A DNA stretch of 64,000 bases from Planctomycetales bacterium (GCA_028285345.1 JANQPT010000059.1:16041-80040); one strand, 5' to 3'. Positions 45,573 through 55,108 are shown, counted from the stretch's first letter. Translations and numbers: made by a program. The notes: a model not told the origin generated them from the sequence alone.

Positions 45573-46050
45573 GTTTGACAGTTTGGGGGGTGGAAGTCCC
45601 CTCTCCAGCCTGATGGAGGTGAAGGAAAGTGAAGCGCAAGGGCGTCGTCGTGAGGCGGGGTCTGAAGGAAGCGTGAATCAAATGCGTGAGCCGACGGACA
45701 GGAACCGGACACGAGGCAGTTGCGGCCGGACGAGCGGGCACGAATCCGCGAAGTCCACTTCCATCAAGGGCCGCGGCTGTAAATTCGGCGGTTGTGCGCA
45801 GAAGACGGTCAAACTTACCTCGGGAGGTCTGTGTCGTGTCGAGGCCAACGCTTGCGTACGAGCTTCGACTGGGAAGACCGCAAGGTCCTTCGATCTCGGC
45901 ACAGAAGTCAGCAGAGGGCATAGTAGGCAAGCAAGGCCGATCCGCTTGAGCGGGACACTGGCCCGAAAGGGCAGAAACAGCCAGGGCTCACACGATCGTC
46001 GCGGCTGGCCCAAGGCCCCAACGGTGCCCCCGTCGAGCGGCGGGGGTGAA
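45573..46050 (+). mobile_element. Group II intron remnant (5' ribozyme part, no complete IEP)
   Basis: The segment begins with intron 5'-end-like GTTTGACAGTTTGGGGGG and continues with GTGAAGCGCAAGGGCGTCG and GAGGCGGGGTCTGAAGGAAG, typical of domain I of bacterial group II introns. It runs on to a stretch that in one frame reads ISAQKSAEGIV, which precedes the reverse transcriptase in several intron-encoded proteins. The reverse transcriptase/maturase and domains V-VI are missing, so it is inactive. Boundaries are approximate. It directly follows the tRNA terminator, an insertion site favoured by some group II introns. Confidence 0.65.
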
Positions 46051-46226
46051 CATAGTGCTATACATTCGATGGGATGGACTGGCCGAGTCATGGACATGAT
46101 CCACATCAAGGAGGCAAAGCTGGGGCGAAAGTTGAAACCAAAAGAAATATTTAAGATTGGGTGGGGGAATATGAGATTCTTCAAGATCAACGATCTACCA
46201 TTGATCCCATTCGAAAGATAGAGGCG

Positions 46227-46721
46227 ATGAACGTGTGTGCTGGTTGGGGCGACGACTTGTCAACGCACATTGACGATCAAAAGATACTTGGATTTGACAG
46301 CACGCTCGCGTTGGCAGATGCCCATCCTGGAATTCCATTCGGGCAATTGTTTAATCTGCTTCGCGGAAGCAAGTCATCTCCCATTGGTTACATCCACTTC
46401 CAGTGCAGATACTTCGAAGACGCCGACAAATTGGGACAAACCAAGAGGAGAGTGGCTGATACACTCGTTCGAAGGCTTCGACAGCACTTGCGATCAGGTT
46501 GGAATAATGGAAAACGAATAATAGTGCGCAAAATGGAAGCGAAGAGTCATTGGGAAACGCCGCCAATGCAGTTCTCGACATTTAGAAAGATTACTGATGA
46601 AATCTGGGAAATGCTTGAAGAACTCACTCCCCCCGACGACTGGTGCCCGGAAGATACCAATGACCCTTTCATTCGAGAAGCTTTCAGTCGGGCTTGGCCG
46701 GAAGAAGGCGACTTCGATTGA
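46227..46721 (+). CDS. Hypothetical protein (island)
   Basis: A 164-residue soluble protein from the ATG at 46227; the frame is open 22 codons further upstream. It is rich in charged and aromatic residues (GYIHFQCRYFEDADKLG, WEMLEELTPPDDWCPED) and has no signal peptide, membrane helix or recognised motif. Its base composition is less GC-rich than the chromosome, consistent with transfer. It starts about 170 bp after the group II intron remnant. Confidence 0.5.
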   Translation: MNVCAGWGDDLSTHIDDQKILGFDSTLALADAHPGIPFGQLFNLLRGSKSSPIGYIHFQCRYFEDADKLGQTKRRVADTLVRRLRQHLRSGWNNGKRIIVRKMEAKSHWETPPMQFSTFRKITDEIWEMLEELTPPDDWCPEDTNDPFIREAFSRAWPEEGDFD

Positions 46722-47425
46722 TCAGCAAACACAGACTTGAGCTCCGTTTTCAAATATTAACCGCTCAACCGGGTGGAAAAGCTCACGCACTACGCGCCCG
46801 CCGGTACGCCGGTGAATCTCACCGACAACATCTAGCTGTACGTGTTTGACTACCGCGCGGTCCAAAAACAATGATGAGAGTAAATTGAGCCCGCAAAGGA
46901 ACAACAAACGAAGATGGCCAGCCAGAGCTGAGAGCCTAGATAAGCCACGGATGATCGATCGACAACGCAAATCGCCAATCTGTCAGCCCCAGCGTGCAGA
47001 GGCCGCAGGTGGTGAGAGTAGGGATCATCAAAGACTCACGTGGCACGTTCGTACCATTTGAACAGTCCGTAGAGCCGCTCGTGACGGGCGATTTCAGCAA
47101 GGACGATCGTCTCGTTTTGCTGTGACAGATTGCCGCGCTGGAGGTGGGACAACGCAGCAGGGGCGAAAAAGTCTCTTTGCCGCTGCTGCAGAACCGGCAA
47201 CTCATGCAAAGAGACCAAATGACTCTTTGCGGGTCTCTTTGTTTTCTCTTTGAAAAAGTTCGAACAGCGTCGCGTTCGCTCCATTTCCCACACGCCAACG
47301 AACAAAATCGTACCCGCGTGTGAACGAATCAAGCCGCGGCCGTGTGCCTCGGCTTTTGGCGTAGGTACGCCAGTATTGGTAAGGGGTTACGGCGAGGGTG
47401 TCTCTCGCCGGTTTGTACGTCGGAG
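46722..47425. other. Gene-poor stretch with degenerate sequence
   Basis: No intact gene. It contains the right copy of the 81-bp direct repeat and, from about 46770, a plus-strand frame broken by stops (VEKLTHYAPAGTPVNLTDN, then a stop, then LYVFDYRAVQK) that looks like decayed coding sequence of unknown origin. Confidence 0.45.
47281..47361. repeat. 81-bp direct repeat, right copy
   Basis: Matches 45478-45558 with about 11 mismatches and no gaps, including a degraded copy of the terminator hairpin. The sequence before it (GTTCGAA at about 47256) could be a relic of a tRNA T-loop. Confidence 0.65.
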
Positions 47426-47593
47426 TTTCAAGTGTTGCCGAAGCGGTGGATCGTCGAGCGAACATTCGCCTGGCTGGGCCGCTGCCGCCGGCACAGCAAA
47501 GACTACGAACGCAACCCGGAAACCAGCGAAGCGATGATCTATATCACGATACTCCCGCTGATGCTGCGGCGGCTGGCGGGGACGAAATCATGA
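47426..47593 (+). pseudogene. IS5-family transposase C-terminal fragment
   Basis: About 55 codons reading FQVLPKRWIVERTFAWLG, then a Cys/Arg-rich segment with DYERNPETSEAMIYI and ending MLRRLAG. This is the conserved C-terminus (around the catalytic Glu, V-E-R-T-F-A-W) of IS5-type DDE transposases. The N-terminal two thirds and the inverted repeats are absent. Confidence 0.8.
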
Positions 47594-47715
47594 ATTAGAA
47601 GACTGCCTCTAAGATTCAATCCAACTCCGAATCACCCTGTACATGATGCTCATTCAAACGACAATGAAGTCTGCAAACGCTACTCTGACCTACGTTGGGT
47701 GAAAGGAAGTTCAGA

Positions 47716-48729
47716 ATGAATTCCGCAAGGTTTCTTCAAGCCATGACGATTGGCTTCATCTCTGTGATATTGCAAAGTGGTCACTTGTGGGCGATTGAGT
47801 TGGATTTCAAAGTGCAGCAAAGCGAACCGTTTAGTCGCATCGACGCCCTCGCATATCTCGGGAAGGGAGTTGTCATCGCAGGAACGCGGAGGCCCCATCC
47901 AGGTTACATTCTCAAGAGTGAGGATTACGGTGAAACCTGGCGAACGATCGGAAAAATTACGGGTTCCGATTATATCACATGTCTGTGCTCCGGTGAGGGA
48001 GGGGTGGGGTACTTGCTCACCGGTAAAAAAGTACATGTTTGGAAAACAACCGATTACGGTGAAACATGGAAAGACATGGGACAGATCTCTAAAGCAGCGA
48101 ATCCAATTTACGCAAATGCCTACGGAATGCTGGTGACTGCCAAGGATACACTGCTGGTTTCTGACGCTGACAGCAAGGGTGGTCATATCCATCGTTCAAT
48201 AGACCAGGGTGCGACGTGGCAAGATCTTGGACGAATTTCAACGCATGCGCTCTATCGACTCAATGAAGTGGGTGATGGGGTGATTGCCAATGGATGGGCA
48301 GGACACATTTATAAAAGCATGGATGATGGATTGACATGGAAGGATAAGGGAAAACTGATTGATTCAGACCTTTATGCGATTGAATATCTGGGTGGAGGCG
48401 TTGCACTGATTGGTACGAAGAGTGGCAATATCTTCCGGAGCATAGACCATGGCCAGACGTGGAAGGATTTAGGTGTCATCGGAGCAGCTGCAGACGACTT
48501 TGCTTGGCTAGGAGGTGGCTGTGTACTTTATTCGACGTACACTGGGAATCGCAGTCTCTATCTTTCCGAGGATTCCGGTAAGTCATGGAGCCAAATCGGT
48601 GGGGTGAGCACGGGACATGCCGATGACTGGTTAGACCACGTAATCTATATCCATGACGGTGAGGTTCGAGCTGTCGTCGGTGGAACAAACAAAGGATACA
48701 TCCTCTGTTCTCGGATCAAGAGCAATTAG
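47716..48729 (+). CDS. Secreted Asp-box (BNR) beta-propeller protein
   Basis: A 337-residue exported protein with a signal peptide (residues 1-26). Six Asp-box repeats of the form S-x-D-x-G-x-[TS]-W are visible (SEDYGETW, TTDYGETW, SIDQGATW, SMDDGLTW, SIDHGQTW, SEDSGKSW), spaced about 45-50 residues apart, giving a six-bladed sialidase/Ycf48-like propeller. Sialidase catalytic Arg residues are not evident, so a binding role is likelier. AAAGGA precedes the ATG at 47716. Composition is less GC-rich than the chromosome. It lies in the island between the transposase fragment and the recombinase module. Confidence 0.75.
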   Translation: MNSARFLQAMTIGFISVILQSGHLWAIELDFKVQQSEPFSRIDALAYLGKGVVIAGTRRPHPGYILKSEDYGETWRTIGKITGSDYITCLCSGEGGVGYLLTGKKVHVWKTTDYGETWKDMGQISKAANPIYANAYGMLVTAKDTLLVSDADSKGGHIHRSIDQGATWQDLGRISTHALYRLNEVGDGVIANGWAGHIYKSMDDGLTWKDKGKLIDSDLYAIEYLGGGVALIGTKSGNIFRSIDHGQTWKDLGVIGAAADDFAWLGGGCVLYSTYTGNRSLYLSEDSGKSWSQIGGVSTGHADDWLDHVIYIHDGEVRAVVGGTNKGYILCSRIKSN

Positions 48730-48889
48730 CAACTCGAAAGGAAATCTTGCAGTGTGATCGGATTAGTGTTTGCATGCGAATTACGGTAGGTGTGGACTGG
48801 AATCCTCGTTCGATAAGAAATGAATTCGAAAAGTGATTGTCCTACTGCCGACCTTGTTCCAGCCTGAGTGACAGAATTGGGTTCGATTG

Positions 48890-49303
48890 TTACAGCTGCG
48901 GTCTGGAGGGCCGAGTGCTGGGGATCAATAGACCCGCCCACATCCCCCGCTGACTCCCCCAATCCATCTCCGCAACGATCGGCCGCAGCAGCTTCTCGTG
49001 GATCGGATCACGCCCGGCGAGCGTGCGCGGCAGAAATAGCAATTCATCCTGAGTATCCGGCGCCAGATGCGGCAGGTTCATAATTTGCGTCATCCGCGGC
49101 TGGGAGACGTGAAGCAGGCCGGCGAGTTTGGTTTGGTCGGCCACCTCGCCGTCTTGGATCATCTGGTCGCAGTGAATAGCCAGTGCTACCAGCCGCGAGA
49201 TGCGCGGGATGCGGCCCTCACTTGCCAAGTCAATAGCCGAAGGTGTGCTCCAAATTCGCTGCCGCCCTTTTGCTTCGGTGGCAAAGTACAATTTCCGCTT
49301 CAC
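48890..49303 (-). CDS. Small HTH protein coupled to a serine recombinase
   Basis: A 137-residue protein with a helix-turn-helix in TKLAGLLHVSQPRMTQIMNL, followed by LAPDTQDELLFLP, a combination common in proteins encoded next to large serine recombinases. It starts with GTG overlapping the recombinase stop (GTGA at 49300-49303), so translation is coupled. Likely a DNA-binding accessory or regulator of recombination. Confidence 0.7.
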   Translation of the reverse strand: MKRKLYFATEAKGRQRIWSTPSAIDLASEGRIPRISRLVALAIHCDQMIQDGEVADQTKLAGLLHVSQPRMTQIMNLPHLAPDTQDELLFLPRTLAGRDPIHEKLLRPIVAEMDWGSQRGMWAGLLIPSTRPSRPQL

Positions 49304-50556
49304 GGTTTACATGCCAACTCCTTGATCACCATCGGGTGAAACTGAATCGTCAGGCTGCTGTCTTCAGCGTTGAACTCCGCCTTGGCGACCAGCAACTGAA
49401 GTAGTTCAGCTTGCTCCCTGGATTTCAGCGACTTCCACAGAGTGTCGAAATCACACAAGACCGCATCGACTTGGTCTTGGGTGATCTCATTGTGCTCAAC
49501 GTTGGCAATTTGCCGCCGCAGTTCGCCCAGGCACTTCTTGGCCCTTTCGCTCCGGTCGACCTCCTGTGGGGCACCAGTGCGCCCGTCGGCCAATTGGTCG
49601 GCTGTTTTCGTGTCGTGCCGCGTCAGTTCGCGCCTGAGGCCAGCTTGTTCGCGGCGTAGGACCTTCTGTCGCGATTTGTCTTGGGCTTGGACGTGCAGGT
49701 AGACCTTGCCCAGCAACGCCGGATCGCGCCCAATGCCGCGAATCTCATCGATGACCGCTGCTTCAATCTGAGCGGCGGGGAGGTACTTAGAAGGACAAGC
49801 GGCCCGCCCCTTTTTGATCGCCTGGGTGCACGCATAATAGCGATATCGCTTGTTTCGTTTCGCGGTGAAGGTGTGCGTCATCGCGCGGCCACAAGATTGG
49901 CAATGCAGCAGTCCCTTGAGCAAGGCGCCATGCTTGTTGCGAACTGAGGCAGACCGGCCGTTTCGTTTGAGGCGCCTTTGCACTTTCTGGAACACATCGG
50001 CATCGACGATCGCCTCATGTTCCCCGTCGAAGATTTCGTCCTTGTGCCGAATCTTGCCGATATACAGTGGATTGGTCAGCAGGCGGTGCAGCGAGCACTT
50101 GTCGAACGGCAGACCGCCCATCGGCCGGCCCTTCTTGCTAAGCCAGGATTTGTTGGCCCAGCCGCGGCGGCTCAATTCCTTGACGACCGGCAACAGCGAC
50201 TTCTCTTCCAGGTACAATTCAAAGATCTGCCGCACGCGTGCAGACTGTTCGGCGTTGACCACCAACTTCGGACTGGCGTCGGAGCGGTCCACGTCGTAGC
50301 CCAGCACCGGCATGCCGCCCGCCCACTTGCCCTTGCGGCGCTGGGCGGCAATTTTATCTCGGATGCGCTCGCCGATGATCTCGCGTTCGAATAGTGCGAA
50401 CGAGAGCAGAATGTTCAGCGTCAACCTGCCCATGGAGTGGGTCGTATTGAACTGCTGCGTCACGGAAACGAACGAGACATTGTGCTGCTCGAAGACCTCC
50501 ATGATCCGCGCAAAGTCGAGTAGGCTGCGGCTCAGTCTGTCGACTTTGTAGACCAC
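49300..50556 (-). pseudogene. Large serine recombinase, N-terminally truncated
   Basis: The 418 codons cover the end of the resolvase catalytic domain (VYKVDRLSRSLLDFARI), the E helix, the recombinase domain (GYDVDR, RPMGGLPFDKCSLHRLLTNP) and a zinc-ribbon/coiled-coil domain (LLHCQSCGRAMTHT, then CTQAIKKGRAACP). The roughly 80 N-terminal residues, with the catalytic Ser and the first strands, are missing: homology starts at about 50575 and runs straight into the sequence upstream of the sigma-like gene on the other strand. Without the Ser nucleophile it cannot catalyse recombination. Confidence 0.8.
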
Positions 50557-50570
50557 AATGCAGTCGATCG

Positions 50571-51227
50571 GTGCATCGGACGACGCGAAGTGCGACGCCG
50601 CCCACTACGACCTACAGTCCATCGGGCTCTCGCAACAGTCGTCGAATCGCCCTGCTGTTAGAGAACGGCGATTCGCCCGTTGTAGAGCTCATTCGACAGA
50701 AAGCGCGGGAATTGATCCGCCATCCCGGCTTCCGCCAGTCGGAGCTTGAGGATGTGCAGCAGGAGTTGACGCTGGAATTGCTCCGCAAATCCAGCGGATT
50801 CGATCCCCGCCGTGGCTGCGAGGAAGCGTTCGTTTCACGAGTGATCCGGAGCAAAGCGGTGTCGCTGGTCCGCGCTCGCACCTGCGAGAAGCGTAATTTC
50901 CGTCGCCACGGTCGGTCTCTCAACGAACTCGTGTCGGATGCCGAATACTACTCCGTGGAGCGGAGCCAAACCTGCGTTGCGACGGCTGCCCAAAACCACA
51001 CATTCCAATCAAGCCGCTCCGTTGAAGACCTCTCCCAGCTGCGGGTCGATGTCGCGGATGTGGTCGACGCGTTGCCAGAGGACTTGCGCAAGCTGGCAAA
51101 CTTGCTCTCGACAATGTCACGACATGCTGCCGCGCATGTCCTTGGGAGGTCGCGACGGCAGGTCGGCAACGACGTGCGCCGCCTACGACGGCGTTTCGAA
51201 AGCGCCGAATTACACAAATATTTGTAA
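50571..51227 (+). CDS. Sigma-70-like protein (phage-type), first copy
   Basis: A roughly 200-residue protein with a sigma region 2-like segment (SELEDVQQELTLELLRKSS, then FDPRRG and AFVSRVIRSKAVSLVRART) and a C-terminal HTH (HAAAHVLGRSRRQVGNDVRR). ExxDxxQE-type spacing is typical of phage and planctomycete sigma-like factors. The real start is uncertain because the junction with the truncated recombinase lies at about 50575-50640; codons before about 50640 probably are not original. A second sigma-like gene lies at 57739. Confidence 0.65.
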   Translation: MHRTTRSATPPTTTYSPSGSRNSRRIALLLENGDSPVVELIRQKARELIRHPGFRQSELEDVQQELTLELLRKSSGFDPRRGCEEAFVSRVIRSKAVSLVRARTCEKRNFRRHGRSLNELVSDAEYYSVERSQTCVATAAQNHTFQSSRSVEDLSQLRVDVADVVDALPEDLRKLANLLSTMSRHAAAHVLGRSRRQVGNDVRRLRRRFESAELHKYL

Positions 51228-51295
51228 ATCGCGGCCGATGGCTGAATCTACTGCGTAGATACAACAGTAGAGACTGGTATTCCCGGAGAATCTGT

Positions 51296-51637
51296 ATGAG
51301 TCGCGCATCCTATCGATATTGCTTCCGGCCTAACGTGGAAATGGACGATGTGGAAAGTTCGCTGGCTCTGGCGATTCTCGGTGCGGAAGCTCTGCACGGT
51401 GAAACCGAAACGCGACTCAATGCGGCACACGCATTCGATGCGAAGCGATTCTCGTGCGTAATTGGCGCCAGCACGAAGGTAGGGCGAAGTCTTAATCGGC
51501 TGTTTCTTGGTTATCTTCGGCGGGAGTTTGGGGACGACGCATTTACCGTCAGCCGTGTGAGCACTGACCGACCTCGCGCCGGTGAACACAACGGTATCGG
51601 CGGCGACGGGCAACGTGAGATCGGAGATCAATTGTGA
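51296..51637 (+). CDS. Hypothetical phage-type protein
   Basis: A 113-residue soluble protein without recognised domain (MSRASYRYCFRPNVEMDDVE at the N-terminus, then LAILGAEALHGETE). Its stop overlaps the GTG start of the following ParB/Toprim gene (GTGA at 51634-51637), so they belong to one transcript and may function together. Confidence 0.6.
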   Translation: MSRASYRYCFRPNVEMDDVESSLALAILGAEALHGETETRLNAAHAFDAKRFSCVIGASTKVGRSLNRLFLGYLRREFGDDAFTVSRVSTDRPRAGEHNGIGGDGQREIGDQL

Positions 51638-53070
51638 GCCCGGTTTTCCATCTTGATGGAATCCTCGACGATATCGATGTCGCGGCGCTCCCTGTCCAGC
51701 AGTGGAGCATCGCCGACGTGATGTATTCCGGCGAGAATAACGACGTTTACAATCCTTTGGTTAGTAACGATCCGGAGATGGTTAAACTGGCCAAGAGCAT
51801 CGCCGAGCGGGGAATTCTCGATCCGCTGGTCGTCACGGCGGACGGCTTTTTGGTGAGCGGACACAGACGGCGATGGGCAGCGGGGATGTGCGGTTTGTCA
51901 TCAGTTCCAGTAAGGGTATTGCCGTTCGACAAGCCGGAGGAGACCGGCGAGTACCGACGTCTGCTACGGGAGTTCAACCTGCAACGCGAGAAATCTGTGC
52001 TGGAGAAGATCCGCGAAGAGGTAGTTTCCGCAAACGCTGACAAAGCTTACGTGGAACTGCAGCGCGAGCGCCAAAAGCGCAGTGATGTCCACTTGCGGGC
52101 GATCGAGTTTCGCGGAGAAACCAGGCGAATCCCGATCACTGCCGTCAAACGGCCCTTTCTCGATGCCTGCCTGCAAGTCATCGAGAACCAGCGCGAGTTC
52201 TGGCCGCTCAGCGTGCGGGGAATTCACTATCTGCTGCTCAACAATCCGCCCTTGACGCACGCCAGTAAGAAGGACAGCCACTGTCGTAACGACAAGTCGA
52301 GCTATGAAAAGCTGATCGACATCCTGATCCGAGGGCGGATATTCGCTGAAATTCCATGGGAGGCGATCGCCGATGAAACGCGTCCGGTGACCATATGGCG
52401 GCCGTTCGACAATGTTCGCGAATTCGTCCGGCAAGAATCCGGCAAGTTTCTGGTTGGGTATTGGCGCGACTTGATGCAGAGTCAAACACATCATGTCGAG
52501 ATTCTGGGCAAGAAGAACACCATCTAAGGGATATTGAAGCCGGTGGCCGAGGAATTCTGCATCCCGCTGACCATCGGGCGCGGTTACGCGTCATTGCCGC
52601 CGCGGCACGAAATGGCGCGACGCTACTTCCAGAGCGGCAAAAAGAAACTGGTCCTATTGATTGTCAGCGACTTCGATCCGGACGGCGAGTGTATCGCCGA
52701 ATCATTCGGTCGCTCCATGGCGGACGACTTCGGCGTGGATGTGCATCCGGTCAAGGTTGCGGTCAATTTGGATCACGTCGCTCATTTCGGGCTGGCGAAT
52801 AATGCGACCGAGGCGCTGCCCAAACGAGGATCTTCCCGGTGCCAGCGTTGGATTGCGGATTACGGCGATGACCAGCCGGTTTATGAGGTCGAAGCACTCG
52901 CTCCGGTCGACCTGCAGGAGATCCTGCGTGATTCGATTCGCTCTGTGATCGATGTCGAAGCGTTCAATTACGAAGTGGAGCAAGAACGAGAGGAATCATC
53001 CCAGTTGGCAGCGGTCAGGAACAATATTGGCCCGCTGCTTACCGATGCCATGGAATGCAGTGATTTGTAA
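51634..53070 (+). pseudogene. ParB N-domain/Toprim (Spo11/TopoVI-A-like) protein split by an in-frame stop
   Basis: One 478-codon reading frame is interrupted only by TAA at 52525-52527. Residues about 25-110 are a ParB N-terminal domain (MVKLAKSIAERGILDPLVV, then GFLVSGHRRRWAAG). Residues about 170-275 resemble the winged helix of TopoVI-A/Spo11-like proteins (RGIHYLLLNNPP, YEKLIDILIRGRIFAEIPW). After the stop come IGRGYASLPPRHEMARRYF and a Toprim motif LLIVSDFDPDGE with D346, D348 and D350. The two pieces would be 297 and about 180 residues. Nonsense mutation is the simplest reading; readthrough or a sequencing error are alternatives. Confidence 0.75.
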
Positions 53071-53101
53071 AGGCTCAGCAGACTGGGAATCTGATCCATT
53101 G

Positions 53102-54199
53102 ATGACGGCCAACAGCAGCACAACAGTGACTAAACCGTCTCGAAACTCGGGCGGGTTGCGTTCCGAACTGGCGACAGCTGAAATGCTCCTGCGTGCGCTG
53201 TTTGATCCAGACGACATTATCTTGTTTCGCCCCATTGAATCTTGGACGGACGGCCGAAAACGGAGCCGCGTGGATTTCAAAAACACACGTTACAACAAAG
53301 CGCTGCCGGACCGGTTTCGCACGACTCTGTTAATGTTACTGCGTTTGGCCGAGAAGACGCACGTGAACCTCTTTTTTGGAGTGTGTCCGCGGTTCGGAAA
53401 GGAGTGCGACGTTGGCCGATTCGACCTAGCATGGCAGATTCGGACCGTAAGATCGCTGTGGACCGACATTGACCATGTTTCGGCGGATGAAGCGCGCGAG
53501 AGGATTGCCGATGCCGAGTTGCCACCGCCGTCGATTCTGGTGAACTCGGGGAACGGTGTGCACGTTTATTGGCTGCTGGATCAACCCTATTTGATTGATG
53601 ACGTCGGACATCCGCTGCCAGTTGAGAATGAATGCCCTCAGTCAACGGGCGGAAGCAAGAAGCCGCCACGCAAGTATGTCGTCGATGATGGGGAAAAAGT
53701 CTATCTGGACCAACGCCCCGATCTGGCTCGCCTCAGCCCCCAAGCCCTGCATATTCAAGACGTACTTGCCGGCATCGCCCAATCGATTGACGGAGATCGC
53801 ACACACGACCTAGCCAGATTTTTGCGCCTGCCGGGATCGATGAATCGCAAAGACCAACGAAATGGTAGTGAACCGGTGCCGACGGAATTGAAGGAATGTG
53901 ACCCGACACGGCGGTATCCGCTGGCGGATTTCGAGCGGTACAAGATCAACTCTCCCGACACCGCACGGGCGCAAGAGATAGCCGCGATGAAGTTGCCTAC
54001 CATCCGCAGACCATCGGCGTCCAAGGTTGACAAGCTGGCACAGTTGATTGCCGTTAGTAGTCTTGCGGAAAACGGCACGCGATCGGAAGCCGACTTTGCA
54101 GTCTGTTGTTATGCGGTCCGCAGCGGGGTTGATCGTGAACTCGTGTGGGCAGATGTTGAGAATGTCGGGAAATTCGCCGAAGCTGGGCGGAGATTGTAA
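53102..54199 (+). CDS. AEP/RepB-like DNA primase
   Basis: A 365-residue archaeo-eukaryotic primase-superfamily protein. The catalytic D-x-D lies in SLWTDIDHVSADEARERI, followed by ILVNSGNGVHVYWLLD and the conserved DLARFLRLPGSMNRKDQ segment. It likely primes element replication. The ATG at 53102 is 31 bases after the Toprim gene. The C-terminus stops abruptly after KFAEAGRRL, where related proteins as I recall them continue (EAGRRYF and beyond), so a frameshift near 54190 is possible. Confidence 0.75.
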   Translation: MTANSSTTVTKPSRNSGGLRSELATAEMLLRALFDPDDIILFRPIESWTDGRKRSRVDFKNTRYNKALPDRFRTTLLMLLRLAEKTHVNLFFGVCPRFGKECDVGRFDLAWQIRTVRSLWTDIDHVSADEARERIADAELPPPSILVNSGNGVHVYWLLDQPYLIDDVGHPLPVENECPQSTGGSKKPPRKYVVDDGEKVYLDQRPDLARLSPQALHIQDVLAGIAQSIDGDRTHDLARFLRLPGSMNRKDQRNGSEPVPTELKECDPTRRYPLADFERYKINSPDTARAQEIAAMKLPTIRRPSASKVDKLAQLIAVSSLAENGTRSEADFAVCCYAVRSGVDRELVWADVENVGKFAEAGRRL

Positions 54200-54313
54200 T
54201 CGCGAACGAACTTGGCAAGCCGGTGCGGTATTTCGAACCTCTCGGCGACTCGTCGACGAGGTTGGCCCGTGTGACCAAGGAGGAGCGGCTTTGAAGAAAA
54301 CCACCAAGAACAA

Positions 54314-54345
54314 GAAAACGCCCCACGGTGGCGAACCTGGGGCGT
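54314..54345 (-). terminator. Intrinsic terminator of the HARE-HTH gene
   Basis: On the minus strand ACGCCCCA and TGGGGCGT form an 8-bp stem (54338-54345 with 54318-54325) followed by TTTTC, 26 bases after the stop codon. Confidence 0.75.
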
Positions 54346-54371
54346 GTGTGGCGAAGACTTTGGGAAACGGG

Positions 54372-54746
54372 CTACTTGTTTGCGGCAAACAATCCGCGGT
54401 CCGCCTTCGTGAACCGGGCCTCCTTCCCCTTCTTCTGTATCTCACGAATTATCGCGGCGTACAGAGTCGATGCCGGGGTTTGGCCACCGGGGGATATCCA
54501 GTAACCATTGGCCTCCATCCGCTCGATCATCTGCTTGGAATTCAGCGGCTCCTTCGCCCCGGAAAGTACCTTGGCCGCCGCGTCGAGCGCGCTCATCTTC
54601 TTGTCGCCAGACTTGGTCGCTCCCTTCTTGGTGGTCGGATTCTTCGCGGCGCTTCGTTTTCCTGCGGTCTTCTTCGCCGTCACCGGTTTGCGGGCCGTCG
54701 TTTTCTTGGTCGTGGTCTTTTTCGCTGTCGTTTTCTTCGCTGCCAT
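54372..54746 (-). CDS. Lys-rich HARE-HTH protein
   Basis: A 124-residue protein in two parts. Residues 1-50 are a histone-H1-like Lys/Thr/Ala tail made of AKKTT-type repeats. Residues about 52-124 form a HARE-HTH winged-helix domain (SALDAAAKVLSGAKEPLNSK, then MIERMEANGYW and GQTPASTLYAAI). It probably binds element or host DNA. The ATG at 54746 is preceded by AAAGGGA. It runs opposite to the other genes of the phage-like element and has its own terminator. Confidence 0.85.
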   Translation of the reverse strand: MAAKKTTAKKTTTKKTTARKPVTAKKTAGKRSAAKNPTTKKGATKSGDKKMSALDAAAKVLSGAKEPLNSKQMIERMEANGYWISPGGQTPASTLYAAIIREIQKKGKEARFTKADRGLFAANK

Positions 54747-54889
54747 CGTCTGTTCCCTTTCGTGAATGAGGATTTCGTGTTGCCCGGCGGCCACCGCGGC
54801 CGCTGTGAGCAGGACACCAGTTACCTCAGCTGCGGCGGCACATCCAGCGCGGTTTGGCAGAATCTTTCAGAATTTCCAAAACTGTCCCC

Positions 54890-55108
54890 ATGTCCGAAAG
54901 CCCCCTGGAATCGATGAATCCCGGCGCGCTGCCGGTCGATCTGGCGGCCCGATTGTTAAGCAAGGTCGGCCGGCGGCTGATCTCGCCGGAGATGCTCCAC
55001 GCCGACATCGACGCCGGTGCGCCGACGAATCCTGACGGCACGCTCAACCTCGTAGATTACTCGGCCTGGAACATCCAACAACTTTCCGCAAGATCCGATG
55101 GCGATTGA
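54890..55108 (+). CDS. Small phage-type protein upstream of terminase
   Basis: A 72-residue protein (MSESPLESMNPGALPVDL, then ARLLSKVGRRLISPEMLHADI) that overlaps the terminase start by 11 bases. The position and the helix pattern suggest a terminase small-subunit-like or HTH role, but no domain is recognised. Confidence 0.55.
   Translation: MSESPLESMNPGALPVDLAARLLSKVGRRLISPEMLHADIDAGAPTNPDGTLNLVDYSAWNIQQLSARSDGD

Noticed and set aside
45517..46221. 234-codon open frame after the tRNA
   Set aside because: It lies inside the group II intron remnant, whose sequence is ribozyme RNA; no protein family fits.
52952..53101. 50-codon N-terminal extension of the primase
   Set aside because: It overlaps the end of the ParB-Toprim frame and has no conserved residues; the ATG at 53102 is preferred.
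54048..54917. 289-codon plus-strand frame over the HARE-HTH gene
   Set aside because: Leu/Arg/Gly-rich shadow of the Lys-repeat region; the minus-strand gene has a domain, ribosome binding site and terminator.
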